From Sphaerobacter sp. (GTDB lineage Bacteria > Chloroflexota > Chloroflexia > Thermomicrobiales > Thermomicrobiaceae), in NCBI GenBank assembly GCA_029961075.1, contig JASBVL010000115.1, positions 1 to 46,111 of the forward strand: a stretch of 46,111 nucleotides of DNA. The letters are read 5' to 3'. This document shows, piece after piece, positions 1-8,899 of this stretch. The notes under the pieces were generated by a model that saw only the letters and a program-made list of their open reading frames with translations, had not been told where the DNA came from and ran no database searches. How positions within the stretch are numbered: the first letter of the stretch is position 1; each line of letters starts with the position of its first letter. A program made the position numbers and the translations under genes.

Positions 1-1
1 G

Positions 2-721
2 TTCGACGGAGACTTCTTCCCGGACGTGCCGCCCTACCTGCTCCTCGGCATCCTCGGCAAGGACACTGTGACGGGGACGGGCCCGTACACGCACTCCTTT
101 GCGCTCTTGACGACCGGTCTGCCGCCGTCCTTTACCTTGAGCGACTACAACGGCTACGAGGAGCGGCAGTTCGCAGGCATGCGCGTCGAGCAGTTGGACC
201 TCAAGTACAGCCTCGACGGCGCGCTGGAGTACAGCGCGAAGCTGCTCGGTAAGAAGAGCGCCACGGCCACGACCACGACCCCGACCTTCGGCACGGTGCC
301 GCCGTTCCTCGCCTGGCAGTGCGCCGTGACGATCGGCGGCGTGAGCGTGCCGCGCGTGGCTGGCTGGGACATGACGCTCCAGCGGAAGAGCGAGGTGCTG
401 TTCGCAGCCAACAACTCGCAGGACCCGCGCGACATCTTCGTGGGGCCGCTGCAGGTCACGGGCAAGATGACGGCCTATTTCGAGGACAACACGGAGCTGA
501 CGCACTTCCTGAGCAACGACCAGCCTGCCGTGGTCATCACGCTCACGCAGGACGCGAACACGCAGATGACGATCACGATGAGCAAGTGCGCGTTCTCGAA
601 GGCCGCAGTCAACCGCTCCAAGGACTACGTCATGCTCGACATGGAGTTCGAGGCGGTGCACAACCCGACGGACAACGGCCCCTGCACCGTCGCCGTCAAG
701 AACGCCGTGCCGAGCTACTGA
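2..721 (+). CDS. phage major tail (tube) protein, 5' end outside window
   Basis: The reading frame is open from base 2, so the start lies left of the window; 239 residues are visible. The product resembles siphophage tail tube proteins: beta-rich, repeated GxxVPRVAGWDMTLQRKSE-like strands and a C-terminal EFEAVHNPTDNG segment. Such proteins polymerise into the tube through which DNA passes. Position supports this: it is followed directly by the tail-assembly chaperone pair and the tape measure, the standard siphophage order. The GTG at 26 is in frame but internal. Family call is from general sequence character and synteny. Confidence 0.7.
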   Translation, partial: FDGDFFPDVPPYLLLGILGKDTVTGTGPYTHSFALLTTGLPPSFTLSDYNGYEERQFAGMRVEQLDLKYSLDGALEYSAKLLGKKSATATTTTPTFGTVPPFLAWQCAVTIGGVSVPRVAGWDMTLQRKSEVLFAANNSQDPRDIFVGPLQVTGKMTAYFEDNTELTHFLSNDQPAVVITLTQDANTQMTITMSKCAFSKAAVNRSKDYVMLDMEFEAVHNPTDNGPCTVAVKNAVPSY

Positions 722-739
722 GGTTGAGGGAGGCAAGTC

Positions 740-1075
740 ATGGGATACCTGAATCCCGAGATCACGCTCGAATTCCCTGAGCTCGGCGACGGGATCCGGG
801 TCACGATCACGAACCCGAAGCTGCTCCCCTGGGGCAAGAAGCGCGCGCTCTTCGACGGCTTGAGCAGCGTCAACCCCGACCCCGCGAAGATCAACGAGAT
901 CGTGGCGGCGCTCGTCCGCTCCTGGACCGTCCCTAGCCTGGAGGACGGCACCACGCTGCCGACGCCAGCGCAGGACCCCTCGGTCGTGGACCGCGTGCCC
1001 TCGACCGTCGTCGAGCGGATCATGGAGGAGTTCGCGAGGTCTTCGGGCGTCGACCCAAACTCCGTACGCTCGTAG
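740..1075 (+). CDS. tail assembly chaperone, gpG-like (0-frame product)
   Basis: A 111-residue protein between the tube and tape measure genes, with an AGGGAGG-type ribosome site just before the ATG. Small acidic proteins at this place bind the tape measure protein and help tube polymerisation (lambda gpG and equivalents). The final codons contain a -1 slippery heptamer and the -1 frame stays open past the TAG, so the gene probably makes two products. The function call rests on position and on the frameshift arrangement; no sequence motif was recognised. Confidence 0.65.
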   Translation: MGYLNPEITLEFPELGDGIRVTITNPKLLPWGKKRALFDGLSSVNPDPAKINEIVAALVRSWTVPSLEDGTTLPTPAQDPSVVDRVPSTVVERIMEEFARSSGVDPNSVRS

Positions 1076-1284
1076 GACAGATCCTGCGCGGCCGTCCTGT
1101 GCGGGAGGAGACGATCGCTTCGGGCGTGCTCCTCCCGTACCAGGAGTTCCTGCTCTGTCGCGAGATGGGCTGGACCTACGAGGAGCTGGAGCGGCAGCCG
1201 GCGCACCGCATCGAGGAGGCGCTGGCGTTCCTCGCCGAGGAGGCCGCGGCACAGAGGGCGCTGGAGAAGGCGGCTGGGAGGTGA
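740..1284 (+). CDS. tail assembly chaperone, gpGT-like -1 frameshift product
   Basis: If ribosomes slip by -1 at the heptamer at 1054-1060, the first 107 residues are joined to 74 residues read from 1060 to the TGA at 1282-1284, giving a protein of about 181 residues. The -1 frame is open from well upstream of the slip site through the zero-frame TAG at 1073-1075. The extension ends in a helical, Glu/Ala-rich segment (EEALAFLAEEAAAQ) as in other T extensions. A GTG at 1099 could also start the second frame as a separate 61-residue protein, but it has no good ribosome site. The frameshift is inferred from sequence. Confidence 0.6.
1054..1060 (+). promoter_or_regulatory. -1 programmed frameshift slippery heptamer CCCAAAC
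   Basis: The heptamer reads C CCA AAC in the phase of the first chaperone gene (codons GAC-CCA-AAC), matching the X XXY YYZ rule for tandem tRNA slippage. It lies five codons before the TAG of the first frame, and the -1 frame is open on both sides. Confidence 0.7.
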
Positions 1285-1290
1285 CGTGGC

Positions 1291-4188
1291 ATGGCGGCGA
1301 CGACGGACGTGAGCCTGCGCCTCTACCTGGAGGCCGTAGACCAGGTCACGAGCGTGGTCGACCGCGTGAACGCATCTCTTGAGCGCATGAGCCAGCTCGC
1401 CAGGGGCGTGACGGAGGCCGCCGGCAAGGCCGACCAGAGCCTGCGGGCTGTCGGCAGCGCCAGCGCCAACGTCCAGGCTGTGACGAGCAGCATGGCCCGC
1501 GCCGAAAAGCAGGTTGCATCCGCCGGAACGCAGATGCGCGCCTTCGGCACTGCCGGGTACCAGGCCGCCATGGACCTCCAGTGGGCGGGGCTCTCCGTCG
1601 CCGCCTTCGGCTACGGCGTGGAACGCGCGTTCGCCGCGGCCGTCAATGCCACGGCGCAGTTCGATCAGCAGATGCGGAACGTGCAGAGCATCACGCACTT
1701 CAGCGAAGCCGCGTTCAAGCAGATGAGCGACGCGGTCGTACGGCTCTCTATGCAGCTACCGCAGTCGGCGACCGACCTCGCCGAGGGCCTCTACCAGATC
1801 TTCAGCTCGGCGCCGGCTGCGGGCTACACGAACGCGCAGGCGCTCGACCTCCTCCGGGTCGCGGCGCAGGGCGCGGCGGCGGGCCTCGCCAGTACGGGCG
1901 ACGCCGTCACGGCATTGACCGGCGTCCTGAACGCCTTCCACCTGCCGGTCTCCGAGGCCCAGCGGGTCATGGACATGATGTTCCAGACGGTCAACCGGGG
2001 CGTCATCACGTTCCCGCAGCTGACCCAGTACCTCGGCCAAGTGACGGAATCGGCCGCGGCGGCGGGCGTGCCGCTGGAACAGATGTTCGCCGCCATCACG
2101 ACGCTCACGCGCGCCGGCATCCAGCCGGCCGAGGCCGTCACGGCGCTCAACCGCGCGATCTTGACGTTCCTCAAGCCGTCCAGCGAGGCCATCAAGACGG
2201 CGCGCGAGCTCGCGCGGCAGCACGGGATGCTGAACTTCGAGCTGAGCTCCACCTACCTGCAGAGCCGCGGGCTGGTAGGAGCGCTGACGGACCTTGAGCG
2301 TATCACTCAGGGCAACGAAAACCTCCTCGCGAAGATCGTGCCGGACGTCCGTGGCTTCAAGGCCGCGCTGGCGCTGACCGGCGCCGGCGCGAAGGACTAC
2401 GCAGCTGACGTCCAGGCCATGGCGAAGAGCCAGGGCGCAGCCGCAGCGGCGTTCACCGAGCAGAGCAAGGGCTTCCAGGAGCAGTGGGAGAAGTTCCGGA
2501 ACGTCCTCTTCACGCTCCAGCGGACCGTCGCTACTACGCTCATGCCCGTCCTGACGCAGCTCATGGGCTGGGTCCAGCGGGCGATCGAGTGGCTGAACGG
2601 CCTCAACCCGACGATCTCGCGGACGCTGATTCTCTTCACCGCCCTTGCTGGCGCCGCGGCGCTCGTCTTAGGGCCGCTCATGATGCTGCTCGGAACGATG
2701 ATCCAGATCCGCGTTGGGCTGGCCGCGCTCGCCGGGATGCGTCTCGGGGGAGGCATGCTGGCCGGACTTCTCGGCGGAGCGGCGGCGGGAAGGGCCGCCA
2801 GCGCGGCCGGGGCGGCGGGAGAAGGAGCGGCGGCTGCGGAGGCCGGCGTTTTGGGCGGCCTCGCCTCGCGCCTGAACCTGCGGGGGATGCTCGGGGGGCT
2901 CGGTGGCATCGCCGCAGCCCTGAACCCGTTCCGCATCCTCGGCTCCGTGATCAACGCCATCCTGCATCCCGTCACGACCCTGCGCGCCGCCTTCACCGCC
3001 CTGGCGGGCGCGCTGGTCCGGGTACCATCGGGCCTGCTCGGCATCGCCCGCGGGGCAGCCGGCGTTGTTGGAGGGCTCGCCAGCGCGGGGCGGACCGTGC
3101 TGGGGTTCGTCGCCGGCCTCATCACCGGCGAGTCCTGGGTAACGATGTTCTCGGCTGCGGTCCGCGGCCTCGGGCTCGCCTTCCGCTTCCTGATGGGGCC
3201 CTGGGGGCTCCTCATCGCAGCCATTGTGTCGGGCGTCGCGCTCATCATCACGCACTGGGGCCAGATCCGGGAGTGGGCGCAGCGGACGTTCGGCGGCGGA
3301 CAGGGCATCGGGGGCCTCCTTACGTGGCTGGACGGCGTGTGGCGCCGGGTGTGGGGCGGTATCACGACCTATGCCCGCCAGGTGTTCGGCCAGCTCGTGA
3401 CCTGGCTGCGCGCGCAGTGGAACGGCCTCGTGTCCTTCGCCCGCGAGATCTGGCCTCAGGTGCAGGAGATCATCGACGCGGTGTGGCCAGTGGTGCGGGC
3501 CGTGATCCTCTCGGCCTGGACCTTCATCAGCACCTACCTCCGGATCGTCTGGGACGGCATCAAGGGCGCCGCGAAGATCGCGTGGGACGCCGTCGTCGCC
3601 GTGATCCGCGTCGCGCTCGACGTCGTCCGGGGCGTGATCAAGGTTGCGCTCGACCTTCTGACGGGCCAGTGGGGCAAGGCATGGGACGACCTGAAGGCCA
3701 TGGTGCTGGCGGTGTTCCACGACCTCGCTTCCGGCATCGGGAACGTCCTGAGCGACATCGGTGGCCTGCTCGCGTCCTGGGCGCGGGACATCATGGGCTG
3801 GGTCGGGCGCGTCATTGATGACGTCCGCGCGGCCATCGGGTGGCTCAACAGCCTCTTCGCCGCGCAGTCGCGGGCCGCGAGCTCGGCCGCCGCGCCTGCT
3901 CCCGGCGGGAAGCCCCTGGCCCACGCCATGGGCGGCATCATCAGCGAGCCATCCTGGCTCGTCTCGATGCGCACGGGGCGCCTCTGGGGGAGCATCGCCG
4001 AGGCTGGGCCGGAGATGGTGATCCCCGGGGTGCCGGGTGCCGGCCGACGCGGCGTTGCCGCCGCTGCGGCTCCCGTCATCAACGTCTATGTCACCGGCAA
4101 CGTCACGCGCAGCGAGCGCGAGCTGGCGGACCGTGTGGCGGACGCGATCGTGAGGCGCTACAAGCTCAACATGAACACGGTGTACTAA
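1291..4188 (+). CDS. phage tail tape measure protein
   Basis: A 965-residue protein, by far the longest in the phage part. Residues ~1-80 are helical and rich in Ala/Val/Ser. Residues ~110-330 match the minor-tail/TP901 tape measure core (YQIFSSAPAAGY, NAFHLPVSEAQRVMD, TRAGIQPAEAVTALNRAI). After ~440 come hydrophobic Gly/Ala-rich segments and repeated W-containing amphipathic helices, then a C-terminal MGGIISEPSWLV region often seen in these proteins. It sets tail length and is ejected with the DNA; at about 0.15 nm per residue it would suggest a tail near 145 nm. The ATG start follows the chaperone stop closely. Confidence 0.92.
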   Translation: MAATTDVSLRLYLEAVDQVTSVVDRVNASLERMSQLARGVTEAAGKADQSLRAVGSASANVQAVTSSMARAEKQVASAGTQMRAFGTAGYQAAMDLQWAGLSVAAFGYGVERAFAAAVNATAQFDQQMRNVQSITHFSEAAFKQMSDAVVRLSMQLPQSATDLAEGLYQIFSSAPAAGYTNAQALDLLRVAAQGAAAGLASTGDAVTALTGVLNAFHLPVSEAQRVMDMMFQTVNRGVITFPQLTQYLGQVTESAAAAGVPLEQMFAAITTLTRAGIQPAEAVTALNRAILTFLKPSSEAIKTARELARQHGMLNFELSSTYLQSRGLVGALTDLERITQGNENLLAKIVPDVRGFKAALALTGAGAKDYAADVQAMAKSQGAAAAAFTEQSKGFQEQWEKFRNVLFTLQRTVATTLMPVLTQLMGWVQRAIEWLNGLNPTISRTLILFTALAGAAALVLGPLMMLLGTMIQIRVGLAALAGMRLGGGMLAGLLGGAAAGRAASAAGAAGEGAAAAEAGVLGGLASRLNLRGMLGGLGGIAAALNPFRILGSVINAILHPVTTLRAAFTALAGALVRVPSGLLGIARGAAGVVGGLASAGRTVLGFVAGLITGESWVTMFSAAVRGLGLAFRFLMGPWGLLIAAIVSGVALIITHWGQIREWAQRTFGGGQGIGGLLTWLDGVWRRVWGGITTYARQVFGQLVTWLRAQWNGLVSFAREIWPQVQEIIDAVWPVVRAVILSAWTFISTYLRIVWDGIKGAAKIAWDAVVAVIRVALDVVRGVIKVALDLLTGQWGKAWDDLKAMVLAVFHDLASGIGNVLSDIGGLLASWARDIMGWVGRVIDDVRAAIGWLNSLFAAQSRAASSAAAPAPGGKPLAHAMGGIISEPSWLVSMRTGRLWGSIAEAGPEMVIPGVPGAGRRGVAAAAAPVINVYVTGNVTRSERELADRVADAIVRRYKLNMNTVY

Positions 4189-4257
4189 TCGGGGCTCATC
4201 CGCAGGGACATGCTATCGGATGCGGAATCCTTGCGGACTGGAGGGAGGCCCCAAGAC

Positions 4258-4941
4258 TTGGCGCGAAGGACAGCGATTCTCGTCGCTCTGGCGGCAGTAG
4301 TGATGCTGGTCGCAACGGCGTGTGGCGATGCAACTGCCTCTGGCGTTCGGAAGGCGCAAACCACCTCAGAATCCGCCAAGGCAAGCGAGCCCGCCCCAAA
4401 GCCCAGCGAGCAGGCGAGACCGGCCGCGTGGAGGGACTCCGAGGTGAACGAGGAGACCGTCCGCCAGGCTCTGAAGCAACTGCCCCGCCCTGACGAGCTC
4501 GACGGCCTGGTCGCGATCACGGCCAGGAACATCACCGAGGTGTCCGTGAACGAACTGCCGGACGGCGGCTACAACGTCAACGTCTACTTCAACATGGGGA
4601 ACGACTACTGGGACGAGACGGACTTCGTGAAGCGTTCAGCGGCCTCGGCCGAGGTCGTCTTCCAGCGGCTGTTTGAGAACCCCGCGGTCGCGAGAGTCAC
4701 CGTCTGGTCCGAGACGCAGTTCAAGGACCCGTACGGGAAGACCAGCACGGACACAGGAACCCGGCTCTCAATGGACAGGGATACCGCAAGCAAGGTCGAC
4801 TGGAACGGCCTTGCGACGCTGGAGCTTGAGGACTGGCACCACATCTACGACATCGCGACGCAGTACTACATCCACCCGGCGATCTACAAGAACCTGAGCG
4901 ATCCGGGCGATCTCTCAGTCAGCGGGGGAACTGGTCAGTAG
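4258..4941 (+). CDS. predicted exported lipoprotein inside the tail operon (moron candidate)
   Basis: The preferred start is TTG at 4258, nine bases after GGAGGGAGG (4240-4248). It gives a textbook lipoprotein signal: MARR, a hydrophobic stretch, then the lipobox ATAC with Cys at residue 22. An ATG at 4210 in the same frame would add a polar extension in front of the signal and lacks such a site. The mature part (~205 residues) begins with a Ser/Lys/Pro-rich linker, followed by a folded domain I do not recognise. It sits between tape measure and tail hub and converges on the nuclease gene at 4919-5575, overlapping its end by 23 bases. A host-surface role such as superinfection exclusion is inference. 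Confidence 0.6.
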   Translation: MARRTAILVALAAVVMLVATACGDATASGVRKAQTTSESAKASEPAPKPSEQARPAAWRDSEVNEETVRQALKQLPRPDELDGLVAITARNITEVSVNELPDGGYNVNVYFNMGNDYWDETDFVKRSAASAEVVFQRLFENPAVARVTVWSETQFKDPYGKTSTDTGTRLSMDRDTASKVDWNGLATLELEDWHHIYDIATQYYIHPAIYKNLSDPGDLSVSGGTGQ

Positions 4942-5575
4942 CAATCCTCCCCGCCTCGCTCGCCCGGGTCCGGGCCCGCTTCGGCAAGAAGATCGGCACC
5001 TCCTGGCGGCGCTCCAGCATCGCCCGGATGGTGCCGCGGTGCATGAGCACGACCTCGCACTCGTCGGCCAGTTCGCGGGCGGCTGGCGTGAAGTCGCCGG
5101 TCGTGACGACGTAGGCGTCTTGGGCGCGGTAGTACGTACGGGCCGCGTGCACCTCCATGACAGCCTTCGGGCCGACGGGATGCTGCGGCCCGTAGTGCTT
5201 GCATTGCCAGACGGCCTCGACCTCGCCGGTCGCAGGATCGCGCTGGAGGATGTCGGCGCCCATGTCGCGGGGGCCGCCGACGCGCTCGGCGCAGGGGATG
5301 AGCGAGCACCAGAACGCCTCGAACTCGTCGGGCGTGAGCGAGTCGATCCAGGCGAGCGTGTCGTCCGCGCTTGCGGGGACCGGCTCTTCTGCTGGCGCTG
5401 CGGGCGGCGCCTGCGCGGGCGCGGGCGACGGCTTCTCCCGCTTCTTCCGGAACGAGAAGACGCCCGCCGCGCCGAAGACGGCCGCGACGGGCCAGGCGCC
5501 TGCGATCGCGGCGACAGTGGCGGCGCCGTACATGGTGCCCTTGAAGACCCACTTCAGCACGCCGTACATCGACAT
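4919..5575 (-). CDS. membrane-anchored Mrr-type restriction endonuclease-like protein
   Basis: A 218-residue protein coded against the tail operon. Residues ~10-40 form one or two membrane segments, ~47-70 are a Pro/Ala linker, and ~78-200 resemble the Mrr_cat nuclease domain: DEFEAF, RDMGAD108, then AVWQ124-C-K126 and VVTTGDFTPAA. The D...QxK set is the expected PD-(D/E)XK active site. Mrr-family enzymes cut modified or foreign DNA. Membrane-tethered versions occur in bacteria, but the target here is unknown. The start has a GGGAGG site, and only 29 bases separate it from the divergent tail hub gene. Its orientation in a tail operon suggests independently expressed cargo. Confidence 0.75.
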   Translation of the reverse strand: MSMYGVLKWVFKGTMYGAATVAAIAGAWPVAAVFGAAGVFSFRKKREKPSPAPAQAPPAAPAEEPVPASADDTLAWIDSLTPDEFEAFWCSLIPCAERVGGPRDMGADILQRDPATGEVEAVWQCKHYGPQHPVGPKAVMEVHAARTYYRAQDAYVVTTGDFTPAARELADECEVVLMHRGTIRAMLERRQEVPIFLPKRARTRASEAGRIATDQFPR

Positions 5576-5604
5576 TCGCGACCGCCTCCCGGGGAGGGTT
5601 GCTC

Positions 5605-6972
5605 GTGGCGCTTCGCCTGCTCCTGAACGGCACCGACTACACGAGCTGGACCGAGATCGAGTCGCTGGAGGCCTCCGACAGCCTCACGACCGCGACCAAC
5701 ACCTGCCGGTTCCGGCTCGTGATCCGGTCGGGGCAGGTAGCGGCCCCGATCCCCGGAGCCGAGATCAAGTGGCAGGTCGGCGATGCCGTGAACGGCTGGC
5801 GCAACGTGTTCGCCGGTGTGCTCGCGCGCATCACGGAGTCCATCGTGGCGCCGGACAGCCTCGCCTACGACTGCGAGTGCACAGACTACCTGCCCTGGTT
5901 CAACCGGCACCTTGTGGCCGAGGACTACCCCAGCCAGGGCGCCGACGACATCGTCAGGGCCATTGTAACCAACTACGCCAACCAGGGGATGGCGCCGGGC
6001 TACACGTTCAGCGCGAACCATGTGGAGACGGCGCCCGTGGTGCCCACGCAGCAGTTCGCCTACGTCTCCCCGGGCGACGCCATCGGCCAGCTGGCGCAAC
6101 TGCTGTCCTGGCTCTGGTACATCGACTACGACCGCGATGTCCACTTCTTCGGGCTCGAGGGCGAGCCGGCGCCACTGCCGGGGGGCGTGCTCGACTGCAC
6201 GCTGGGCGCAGGGAACCTCGCGATCGGCGACCTCACGGTCACGAGCGACATGACGCAGCTCAAGAACCGCGTCTTCGTCATGGGCTACAAAGTGAGGTCG
6301 ACCGTCACCATCACCGACACCTTCACGGGCGATGGGCAGACAACCACGTTCTACCTGAGCGAGGAGCCGAGCCATAACCTCGGCGACATCACGGTGACGG
6401 TGGGCGGCGTCGCGTACGTGCCCAAGCGGGACATCGCCGACGGACAGCCGGGGAACGACCCGGCGGGGAATTTCGCGTACTTCAACTACGGCCAACACTC
6501 GGTGCGGTTCACGACCGCTCCTGCGAATGGAGCCGCGATCCAGGTCACGTATAAGTACCTGATCGACGCGGTCCTTATGCGCGAGGAACCGCAGGCGCAG
6601 CAATGGCAGAGGATCCACGCGGACGGGGCGACGGACGGGATCTACGAGTACCGGCATGACAACCCCGGTTTGCCCGTGGACGACCAGAGCTACATCGACC
6701 TCATGGCCGCGCAGCTGCTCTACCGCTACGCCTGGCAGCAGAAGTCCGGGAGCTTCACCGTGTTCGTCCCGGCGGGGAGCGGCTACACACCGTGGCGTGC
6801 GGGGCAGCACTTCACGTTCCAGAGCCACGGCACCCGCTTCGGCGGCTTGCTCGACGGCGAGACGATGTGGGTGGTCAAGGTGACAACGACCGTCGCCTCG
6901 GCGGATGCCGCGACCGGAGCCGTGACACTCAAGCACGAGATCGACTGGGCCAACACGCCGTACCTGGGCTAG
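5605..6972 (+). CDS. siphophage tail hub/distal tail protein
   Basis: A 455-residue protein starting at GTG 5605, six bases after GGGGAGGG. A TTG at 5599 overlaps the ribosome site and is less likely. The N-terminal half is beta-rich (LLLNGTDYTSW, FAGVLARITE, YDCECTDYLPWFNR), as in distal-tail and baseplate hub proteins; AIGQLAQLLSWLWYIDYDRDVHF follows at ~160. It probably links the tube to the fibres encoded next. No enzyme motif was seen. The call is by domain character and synteny. Confidence 0.6.
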   Translation: MALRLLLNGTDYTSWTEIESLEASDSLTTATNTCRFRLVIRSGQVAAPIPGAEIKWQVGDAVNGWRNVFAGVLARITESIVAPDSLAYDCECTDYLPWFNRHLVAEDYPSQGADDIVRAIVTNYANQGMAPGYTFSANHVETAPVVPTQQFAYVSPGDAIGQLAQLLSWLWYIDYDRDVHFFGLEGEPAPLPGGVLDCTLGAGNLAIGDLTVTSDMTQLKNRVFVMGYKVRSTVTITDTFTGDGQTTTFYLSEEPSHNLGDITVTVGGVAYVPKRDIADGQPGNDPAGNFAYFNYGQHSVRFTTAPANGAAIQVTYKYLIDAVLMREEPQAQQWQRIHADGATDGIYEYRHDNPGLPVDDQSYIDLMAAQLLYRYAWQQKSGSFTVFVPAGSGYTPWRAGQHFTFQSHGTRFGGLLDGETMWVVKVTTTVASADAATGAVTLKHEIDWANTPYLG

Positions 6973-6984
6973 GGGAGGGGCAGC

Positions 6985-8427
6985 ATGAGCCACGAGGACC
7001 TGCTCTATCGCCTCTACGCGGACCTGGTGCGCCGCGCCCGGCCCGAGCCGCCTAGCGAGAACGCGGTGCTGAACAAATTCACGGCGCCGACCGACACGGC
7101 AAGCGTGTCCGACGTCTTCGCGGCGGCTGCCGCGTCGCCGTCCTCCTTCGTGTGGGGCGGCGGGGGTTACACGCCCGGCTGGCAGTGGGGAGCGGGGCAG
7201 TGGCGTGGTGCCAAGGCCCCCATCTTCTCCCGCGCCTCCGTCGCCTACCTCCCCGACGGCACGCAGGTCGCGTCCGGCGCGCCTCGGTTCGTCGCGGGGC
7301 AGGCCGGGCAGGCGCTGGTGACGGAGGAGGGGACGACGAACCTCCTCACCGCGAACCAAGCCTCGGGCGGCGACGCGCTGGGCAACACAAGCGACTTTAA
7401 CTCATACTACACGTCCACGCTGTCGTATGACTCATCCACGGGCTTTCGCGGCGGCTCGATCAAGGTGGTGACGGATTCAGGAGGCACCAATCCGTACTCG
7501 GGAGTGATCGCGAGTCCGAACCAAGCGGCGCCGTTCGCGCAAGGCTCGATCGTCTCGGTCAGCGCGTGGGTCAAGATGCCGGCTGGGCAGACCTTCTACT
7601 TCGGTATCCGGTGGGGTGATGGGACCAACCGCTGGGACGGCCCCACGACAGGTGCGCTGACCGGCACCGGCAATTGGCAGTACGTCAAGGTGGAGAATCA
7701 GGCGGCGCCCACAAGCGGGACTCCATCGGGCAATCCGGCTACACATGCCGGCGTGCAATGCTACGTGCCCGAACCGCCCGCAGGGTCGCCCGTCACGTTC
7801 TGGATTGACCAGATGCAGGTGGAAGTCAAGCCCTACGCCACCTCCTGGATTGACGGCGGCGCGACCCGGGCGGCGGAGACGCTCTCGATCCCCGCCTCCG
7901 TCGTGACGCTTCCCGAGGGCACCGTCGAGGTGTGGACATACTGCGACAACGCACATGAGGTGACGACAGGCGCTCGCCAACTCTTCTTCGCGCTTGACAG
8001 TACGAACAGCAACAATTTGCAGATACTCTGGGACACAGACGGAAAGTACAAGGCTGCGGTGAAAAGCGCGGGCACGCGGCGGGACCTCGTGGGTCCGAGT
8101 ACGCTCGCGACGGGCTGGCACCTGTTTGCGCTCACCTGGAGCGCCACGTCCTGTGCCTTCTACATCGACGGCGCTCTACAGGCGTCGGGGGCGCTTCCAC
8201 TCCCCACTGCACTTACGCAGGCTTCGCTCGGATGCTGGCCGGCGGCATCACACCAATGGGACCTTCCCATCGACGGGGTTCGCATCTCCTCCCGTACCCG
8301 CACCGCCTCAGAGATCGCGGCGGCCGCATCGGCCTACCTCAACAACGGCACGCCGCCACCGGTGGACGCGGATACCTCGTACTACCTCGGCTTCGATGGC
8401 AGCATGGCCTGGAGGTCGTCAGCATGA
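6985..8427 (+). CDS. tail fibre/receptor-binding protein with LamG-like domains
   Basis: A 480-residue protein. After a short helical N-terminus and a Gly/Trp-rich segment (WGGGGYTPGWQWGAGQW) there are two beta-sandwich-like regions. Residues ~110-290 resemble carbohydrate-binding modules, and ~305-450 have the concanavalin/LamG pattern (EGTVEVWTY, WHLFALTWSATSCAFYIDGALQASG, IDGVRISSRTRTASEIAAAA). Such domains in phage tails bind surface glycans, so a receptor-binding role is likely. The stop overlaps the ATG of the next gene. Confidence 0.7.
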   Translation: MSHEDLLYRLYADLVRRARPEPPSENAVLNKFTAPTDTASVSDVFAAAAASPSSFVWGGGGYTPGWQWGAGQWRGAKAPIFSRASVAYLPDGTQVASGAPRFVAGQAGQALVTEEGTTNLLTANQASGGDALGNTSDFNSYYTSTLSYDSSTGFRGGSIKVVTDSGGTNPYSGVIASPNQAAPFAQGSIVSVSAWVKMPAGQTFYFGIRWGDGTNRWDGPTTGALTGTGNWQYVKVENQAAPTSGTPSGNPATHAGVQCYVPEPPAGSPVTFWIDQMQVEVKPYATSWIDGGATRAAETLSIPASVVTLPEGTVEVWTYCDNAHEVTTGARQLFFALDSTNSNNLQILWDTDGKYKAAVKSAGTRRDLVGPSTLATGWHLFALTWSATSCAFYIDGALQASGALPLPTALTQASLGCWPAASHQWDLPIDGVRISSRTRTASEIAAAASAYLNNGTPPPVDADTSYYLGFDGSMAWRSSA

Positions 8428-8885
8428 GAGACGCACTCGGCCTCGTCGGCATCGTGACCGTCACGGTCCGCGATTCCGCGGGCCGTCTCGTTTGGCGGGC
8501 GGAGTACCGCAACACCGTGACCAACTACGCGCGGCAGGCCATCGCCGCATGGCTGGCGGGCACCGCCAACGCGGGGCAGACGACGGCGCCGCCCCCTTCC
8601 ATGACCGCGCTCGGCACGGGGACGGGGACGCCTGCGCCGACCGACACCGCGCTCTGGGCGGAGGCGGCCGGGACGCGCAAGACCTGCGCGTTCGTCCAGA
8701 CATACCAGACCTACTACGCGGAGTGGTCAACGCAGTACCTGACGACGGACCCTGCTGGCACCTTCACGGAGGCCGGCCTTCTCGACGCCAACGGCAACCT
8801 GTGGGCGCACGTGAGCATGAGCGTCAGCAAGACGTCAAGCCAGACCCTGACTCTCGACTGGAAGTTCTACATCCAGGGCAACTAG
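8424..8885 (+). CDS. tail-associated protein of unknown function
   Basis: A 153-residue protein starting at ATG 8424, which overlaps the previous TGA (ATGA) and has GGAGG eight bases upstream, so it is translationally coupled. It is rich in Thr/Ala/Gly with a beta-like C-terminus (VSMSVSKTSSQTLTLDWKFYIQ). I do not recognise a family; similar short proteins lie beside fibre genes in other siphophages. A fibre-associated or fibre-chaperone role is only suggested by position. Confidence 0.6.
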   Translation: MRDALGLVGIVTVTVRDSAGRLVWRAEYRNTVTNYARQAIAAWLAGTANAGQTTAPPPSMTALGTGTGTPAPTDTALWAEAAGTRKTCAFVQTYQTYYAEWSTQYLTTDPAGTFTEAGLLDANGNLWAHVSMSVSKTSSQTLTLDWKFYIQGN

Positions 8886-8899
8886 CGAGGTGAGACGAC

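Noticed and set aside
2397..3924. Long minus-strand frames opposite the tape measure gene
   Set aside because: Low-complexity Ala/Arg/Pro composition from GC-rich antisense codon bias; the plus frame carries real tape measure motifs.
5554..7359. 601-residue minus-strand frame
   Set aside because: Antisense shadow of the tail hub and LamG genes, with no domain and Arg/Val-rich composition.
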